Of a DNA stretch of 64,000 nucleotides, positions 58,469 through 64,000 are shown in pieces. How positions within the stretch are numbered: the first letter of the stretch is position 1; each line of letters begins with the position of its first letter. The notes under the pieces were generated by a model. It saw nothing but the letters and a program-made list of their open reading frames with translations, did no database searches and was not told where the DNA came from. The DNA comes from Isoetes taiwanensis (taxonomy: Eukaryota; Streptophyta; Lycopodiopsida; Isoetales; Isoetaceae), in NCBI GenBank assembly GCA_021234155.1, contig JAJEKV010000058.1, forward strand, positions 5,714,600 through 5,778,599, written 5' to 3'. The position numbers and the translations under genes are program-made.

Positions 58469-61111
58469 TACAATAGAATTATAGATAGAGCACTGGTTGG
58501 CTTCTTGACATAATAGGCCACCTCCATTCAAAATGATTGTTTATATCTGTGTCTTGTATATCAATTTATGTACCATCACGTTCACTCCTCGTACCAGCAC
58601 AGAATTCTATATAAGCATATGCATTCAATGAGTGTCATTCATGCACACCATCAGACGACGCAGGGGAGGTTATTTCTCATTTCCAAACCTCTACCTTTGG
58701 AAAACTCATGTATATTAAATAATTACTATGCACTATGTGCACTGCACACACTGTGATAGGTCTCAACAAATTTATCAAAAACACAAAAGTTTTACTTTGT
58801 TAAACTGGTTCTTCCTTTGCATATTTGTAATTCATGTATAGATAATTAAAGTCAAAAGCTTTTACATGTTTGCATGGTTCTTACCCTAATGAAGTTCTTG
58901 AACAAGATATGGATTCTTTATTTGAAGTTATTTTAATTTCTTCCTTTGTTTCCTGAGAATATGTCGAAGTTACGCCACGAGAAACGACAATAAGGTCCTC
59001 TATGAAAAAAAATTGCGCCAAAAGAAGTCAACTTGCCTTATGCGGGTTCTCAATCAAAGAAGCGATGTTGCATCCATTCTGGCACGGCGAAGCTCAATAA
59101 TCAGAAGGAGAATGTCTCGACCCCGGCTTTGCTCCTTTCCCATGAGGATATGGAGGGAATGGGGGTTGTACCTCATGATCTTGTTGTTGGTGAGATATAT
59201 GGTGATGCATTCATGTCATCAACATGGAACATGGAAGTACACCACCACTTTACGTTTGACAATGTGTTGAAAAGTGAAGTCATAGCTACATAAGAATGAG
59301 CATCGATTCGACCCGCGTTATGACCAACGTTATAATCACGACACACATGGAGTAAGCCGACCTAATCACATAATACCCAAGAATTTGCCCACAATAGAAA
59401 ATCGATATTAACCCGACATGCAATGAATGTTGTGAAAGAAATTCTCTGCCATAATTTCTAACGCTATGGTTTAGAAACTGAAGCAGGAATTTGTCAGAAA
59501 GTTTGTTTTCAGGAGAAAGCTCTACATGGTAGGACCAGAGAGGATAGATTTCAACTAGTGTTCAAGGTTCAGTTGGCATAGCTCTTGGGTGCTACAAATC
59601 CAGAGAAATATATGTTGGAGTATTTGGCTGCAACGGATTGCTGTATTCATTCCTACTTTTTCAAAATTCTATAAGCATCTATCTATGATTGTGCTCTATA
59701 CGGTTCAAAGGATATCTAATTGTTGTTATACTTTCGCCCACAGGATACTCTTTTCCTCTTAGTATTATGCATCAATGCAATTATGATATTGATCTAGGTA
59801 AAATAACATGTTCATACTTGATTTATCTTCAATTGATTTGTATATTTGCAAAATGGAGGAGAAGCAGAAAAATCATCACATTTTCTTGGATCTAGATCTT
59901 GAGTATACTTGGCATATGGTTCCATTTCTCACTCATTATAATATCTTCTTGAGCAATATTCAATGTCTTCTCACCCAAATCCGTTGTTTTCCCTATTCCT
60001 CTGTTAGGAGCCAAGCTTCCTTTTGAGCCACCAGATTGAACCAACCCTGAGATCTCAGAACTCGCCAGAATTCTTGTCGCAGCATAGCATAGCATGAACA
60101 ATCTCATAATATAGCATGAATAGGGCGGGGGGGCGCTTGTTCTTTAGAATCACGGCTGCACATGAAGAGTAGCGATGGCGCCAGTTAGTGAGCCCCCCGA
60201 AGGCTGCGATGGCAAAATAAGCTATAGAAGCTTCTTCCTACTGCCCGCCATCGCCAACAGCTAGGCGTCTGGTTCTACCAAGAGATGGAGCAAAAGAAAT
60301 AAAACATGGCATGTCAATAAACCCCAGCGAGACCATGGCAGCGGATTTCATAAAAAAGTAAAATACAGATGATTGAGGATGGGGAGAAAATAACAATTTT
60401 TTTGTAGGCGGACGAAAAAAAGGAAACTAGTTTATATATGTTCAGACAGAAATATACTATGGTTATGGCATAATTTTTTATTATTGTCAGTACTTTAGCT
60501 AAGGGGATGCTTGATGATCCCCTATGTTGTATGACGTATTATTTGCCAGGGGAGACGTTGGGTGATATCTCCTTTTTTTTTTTTTTTTTTTTTTTTTTTT
60601 GTCTTCTCCCTTTCTTTGAGGGAGAGAGTGTTGAATTTGATATGTTTGTTTAGGTGTGTCGGAGTTTTGGTGCATGGGTTTTGAGCTCTCTTTCTTTTTT
60701 TTTTCTTTTGTGTTGGGGGATGAGGGAGAAGGGCGCGGGATTGGATTTGATGTGTTTACTCTCTTTTGAACTCACTCTTTCGAACTCTCTGCGCTATCTG
60801 CTTTCGAACTCTCTGCGCCTCTGATTCTCGGCTTCTCTGCAATCTCTGCTATTCTCTGATTCTCGGCTTCTCGGCTTCTTCTCTGCTATTGCAACCAGGC
60901 TATTCCAAATTCTCGGCTTCTTCTTGGCTTCTATTGTAAATTTCGATTTCTATTTCAAATCTCTGGGGAGAGGAATATCATTTGCTAATTAGTTAATTTC
61001 TCTCGTTCTAGTGCATTACACATGGCTGATTCTCGTTCAACTATACTTCCTTTGGACGACAATCAACGCTGGACCCTATACAAGATACTACTAAATTGTG
61101 TTGTTCAAAAC

Positions 61112-63484
61112 CTACAAAGAGAGGTGGACAAGCCATACAAAGAGAGGTGGACAAGCCGGATATTTTGGAAGAGTGCTTTTCGGTGCTTTAGTCACTTGAG
61201 TCAGTCGTAGCTCCAAGTTGGGCTTGACAGGCAGCGCACGAACGTCACTTCTGTTTATTGTCACATAGCTGACATAATACTGGAATTCTTTGATATTTCT
61301 TTTGCTCTCCCATCCTTGTTCTTCATAAGCCCCAAGGGAAACATGGGAGCTCTCTTGTATCTGGCTCTGACTGTACAAACAGTTTGGCAAATGCGCTGAT
61401 CTGAGGAACATGACTATGTGGTACACTTTTGCTTGTGTCATGCCTGCAACTCTGCTAAAAAAATCTGTATATTTTTTTACATCCCACAGCGTCGTAAAAC
61501 TACGCATGTCAACGAAAATCATGGTTGCATTTTTAGACACCGTCTGGAACACAAGGATGCCGTTTTGTGGCGTCTTTGCCGCGGTGTTTTCTTCTCTTTC
61601 ATTTTTTTGGCTTCTTCTGGCCTCATTATAGCAATAATAGCTTCCAAAAAGACTGTTGAAAGATTACCTTGAACTGCTTCTTTATTATAGTTAAACTTTA
61701 ATATATTCAAAATGTCGTATGCGCTATATCCGAGTCGTTGTTCGGGGCGGCTCTGGAAAACATGAAACCATCTCTTCAAAATTCTTGTATTGCTTATCAC
61801 GAAGCGAGAATTGGCATATGATAACACTTCCACGACGCATGAGTGAAAGTGTTACGATGTCTAAAAAGCTCGGCGGCAATCAAAACGTCCCGCATATCCT
61901 TCTGCACTTTCAAAAAAACTTTGCCCTGTAAGATTTCGTCCATCAATTGGCTTACCTCAGCATTGTTCATTCCTCGTAGGTTTCTTAGGAACGTCTTGTT
62001 GAAAAACTCCTTTGACGGTTTCTCTGGTAATTCCCCCTGATCCTCAGTTAGCTTTCGAGCTGCCCATTTATTGACAACATCTACGAGCTTAGACCATGAT
62101 TCTTCTTGCATAAATAGGAACTGCTTTTCATCCTTAAGTTCCTTAACCTTCAAGGTTGTGGTAGCCACCTCGACAAAATCTGTCTGAAGTCTTTGGTTTA
62201 GGATCACGACAGTGATTTTCCTGAACAAAAAAACGAAAAACATACCTTCCACGCGGATGTCACTGCAGTTCCTGTTGGCCCTTGTGGAGGACATCCGAAT
62301 GCCTTGTGCTGGTTTCTTAGTTGTTGGAGCTTTTCAATGAGTGGTTCTTTGTATCTGTTTCTGCGATTACATCGTTTCACTGTATAGAAATCTGAATGTA
62401 TTCCTTGTTGGAGAGGTTCCCATTTAACACCACGACTTCTTCTTTTTTTTGCATATGCTTTTCGCCAAATTCAGGTCTTTGTTCGACATTACCCATGTAA
62501 GTGCATAGAAACGTGCGGCAAAGATCTTTGTGATTTCGAAATAATAAAGAATTTCTTGTTCAACGGTTCTTGAGTAGGGACCAAGTGACTAATTTCTGCA
62601 TGGACCCGACATATTGATATAAAACCAATAATACAAGCGAAAATGAATATGATATAAGCGACCTTGTTCTTTGGATCGAATGGAATGACATCGGCGGGTG
62701 TAAGAACCTCCGTTGGATATTTTTGAAGCTCTTTATCGGTGGGTCGGACATGGTCATTCGGCGAACTCTATGTGTCATATTTGCGGAGGCTGGCTGCATG
62801 TCGAAAATCTTGACCTTCCGGAACGGTTTACATCCATTGGGTAATACCTTTTGAACTCTTCGAGTTTAGAGGCTGTCTCCTGAGCGAGTTTCTTTTCTTC
62901 ATCTGGATTAAACTTTAATTCTTCGGGCACTTTCAGCGGCCGATTGGCAGTCAACATACGACTAGTAGGCTGTTGGTATGGTGGACCCGAGGAAGGAGTA
63001 GAAGATGTCGAAGGTTAGCATAGCATCATCCGTGTTCAGCTTTGGAAGCTTGATTTTGAATGTCCTTATCTTCTTTGCTGGCTGTTCTTCTATTGCCTCA
63101 GAGTCTCTGGCGGGAGGTGGCATAAGCAGACCCGGAGCTGAAGGGTCGACAACGGCAGAACAACCAATATTTGCTGAGGGGATAACCTCCATGGGGAGTA
63201 CAGTATCCTTTGAAGTGGATGGTTCGCCTATAGCCGCCCGGGCCCGCGGATCTCTTCTTGGCAACGGCTCACGAGCGGTTGGTGTCCATTCTTGAAGGCA
63301 GTTTGTTGTCCTTAGTAGCCTTCAAAGCAGCAGAAGGAGGTTTCTTATCCGCAGAAAGACCCTTTCTGCACATACTAAATCCAACAAGTATATCCTTGTT
63401 ACACTTTATACCAGACAAGCTCAACGAATCATATGATGGCAGTATCCACCCAAATCCCTTTGATGAGTATCTTCCACGCTGCAA
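61112..63484 (-). pseudogene. ParB-like / methyltransferase-like mobile-element protein (copy 2), disrupted
   Basis: Second copy of the gene at 5.27-7.38 kb. The N-terminus is better here: ADKKPPSAALKATKDNKLPS, EPSTSKDTVLPMEVIPSANI and PAKKIRTFKIKLPKLN can be read. The ParB domain (62.5-62.9 kb) is more broken than in copy 1. The middle region from 62,190 to 61,900 is intact and identical to copy 1, and the C-terminal IFVDMRSFTTLWDVKKY is kept. Since the two copies are broken at different points, together they show that most breaks are not ancestral. Confidence 0.7.
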
Positions 63485-63779
63485 ATAATTGCATCCTGTA
63501 CATTATTTTTGGTGCCTTCCCACATAGCAATAACTATTCCTAGTTGTTAAGTAATCTTACGGACCCTTGCCGGTCCCCGAAGAAACGAACCTAAATCCTT
63601 TCGGCGGTCTCCAGCCACATGTGGTTTGGCTTGCGAAATTTCCACACACCACTTCCAGCTTCTATCAGGTGTTACGATTCTAATCGGTTCTACGTTGGGA
63701 CCGCGGAAAAGATCCAGCGCTGCAATAATAATTGAACACAGGTTAGATACACTAGTTAGTGGAAGAAGTTGCTCATGAA

Positions 63780-63965
63780 GATCGCGGCCGCGATCCGGTT
63801 GAGCACTAGCCAGCTAAGATCTAAGTCGCTAACGGCGGTATCTCACCATTGTGCTCGTAAGAAATGCGGCCGCGTATGGTCACCACAATCGCGGCCGCGA
63901 TTGTTGTAAGCACTACTTTCCCAAAAAGAAGAAAGGTCATGGTCGCAACTATCGCGGTCGCGATC
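63780..63965. repeat. Cluster of CG-rich palindromes, copy 2
   Basis: Repeats the cluster at 7,779-7,963: GATCGCGGCCGCGATC at 63,780-63,795 and ACAATCGCGGCCGCGATTGT at 63,885-63,904, plus the two imperfect sites. All are unchanged relative to copy 1 although nearby sequence differs. Confidence 0.85.
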
Positions 63966-64000
63966 CTGTCGACCATCTAACTATCCTAAAAAGACATAGT

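Larger units (their letters stand above)
58469..64000. repeat. Large duplicated block, copy 2
   Basis: Collinear with 1-244 followed by 2,741-7,996, and still matching at the end of the window. The offset is 58,468 at the left and about 55,990 at the right because of the 2.5-kb segment. Preserved CTG triplets here often face CG in copy 1 and vice versa. The interval 58,713-60,570 contains no gene I can support. Confidence 0.95.

Noticed and set aside
1-64000. tRNA, rRNA and other structured RNA genes
   Set aside because: I looked for conserved tRNA box motifs and rRNA segments by eye and found none convincing; only the primer-site-like sequence at 31,238 relates to a tRNA.

Overview
This window looks like nuclear DNA from a land plant with a large, transposon-rich genome. 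Supporting signs are short GT-AG introns, a plant-type pentatricopeptide (PPR) fragment, a Ty3/gypsy gag with a zinc knuckle and an initiator-Met-tRNA-like primer site, LINE 3' ends with long A tails, a Helitron, and a kinase gene with a kinase-only architecture. A fern or other seed-free plant would fit, but I cannot fix the species. Only about 2.3 kb (56.0-58.3 kb) looks like ordinary host genes; the rest is mobile DNA and its debris.

Layout. 1-8.0 kb and 58.47-64.0 kb are two copies of one block, nearly identical apart from a 2.5-kb stretch present only in the first and a peculiar class of small differences. Each copy holds a broken minus-strand gene for a ParB-like/methyltransferase-like protein with palindrome clusters just upstream. 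9.2-17.25 kb is a second element (family A): a minus-strand DDE-type transposase and a divergent plus-strand ParB-like/methyltransferase-like gene, with palindromes between and inside them. 17.6-18.2 kb is a PPR pseudogene; 19.3-23.7 kb holds two minus-strand LINE ends and GC-rich sequence of unknown origin. 24.3-29.14 kb is a third element (C) with a ParB/methyltransferase-like gene, an internal repeat array, an FCP1-like phosphatase-domain gene and a right terminal inverted repeat. 30.1-32.8 kb holds a LINE remnant and a gag-protease fragment of a Ty3/gypsy element. 32.8-37.3 kb is featureless apart from small tandem duplications. 37.29-51.94 kb is a second copy of family A broken by a 3,050-bp Helitron and by a complete 7,183-bp DNA transposon (element B) with perfect 32-bp terminal repeats and a TGGT target duplication. 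52.1-52.6 kb is another LINE remnant. 56.1-58.3 kb carries two divergent host-like genes, a small unknown protein and a Ser/Thr kinase.

How the parts relate. Families A, B and C and the 5-8 kb element appear to be variants of one element class. Its plan is a DDE-type transposase with a C-terminal reader-like region facing a second gene. That gene combines, in different elements, a ParB/sulfiredoxin-type domain, a degenerate amino-methyltransferase-like domain and, in B and C, an FCP1-like phosphatase domain. Each variant carries its own cluster of palindromic motifs near the second gene, and half-sites are shared between variants (GTGTATTC in A and C, ATCGCG in B and the 5-8 kb element). A self-recognition or partition-like role for ParB domain plus palindromes is my inference, not something the sequence proves.

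Caution. Aligned repeat copies differ mainly at CAG, CTG and CCG, often as CTG in one copy and CG in the other. This is best explained by systematic base-calling errors at CHG-methylated sites. Many frameshifts in the mobile-element genes may therefore be errors in the sequence rather than real decay.
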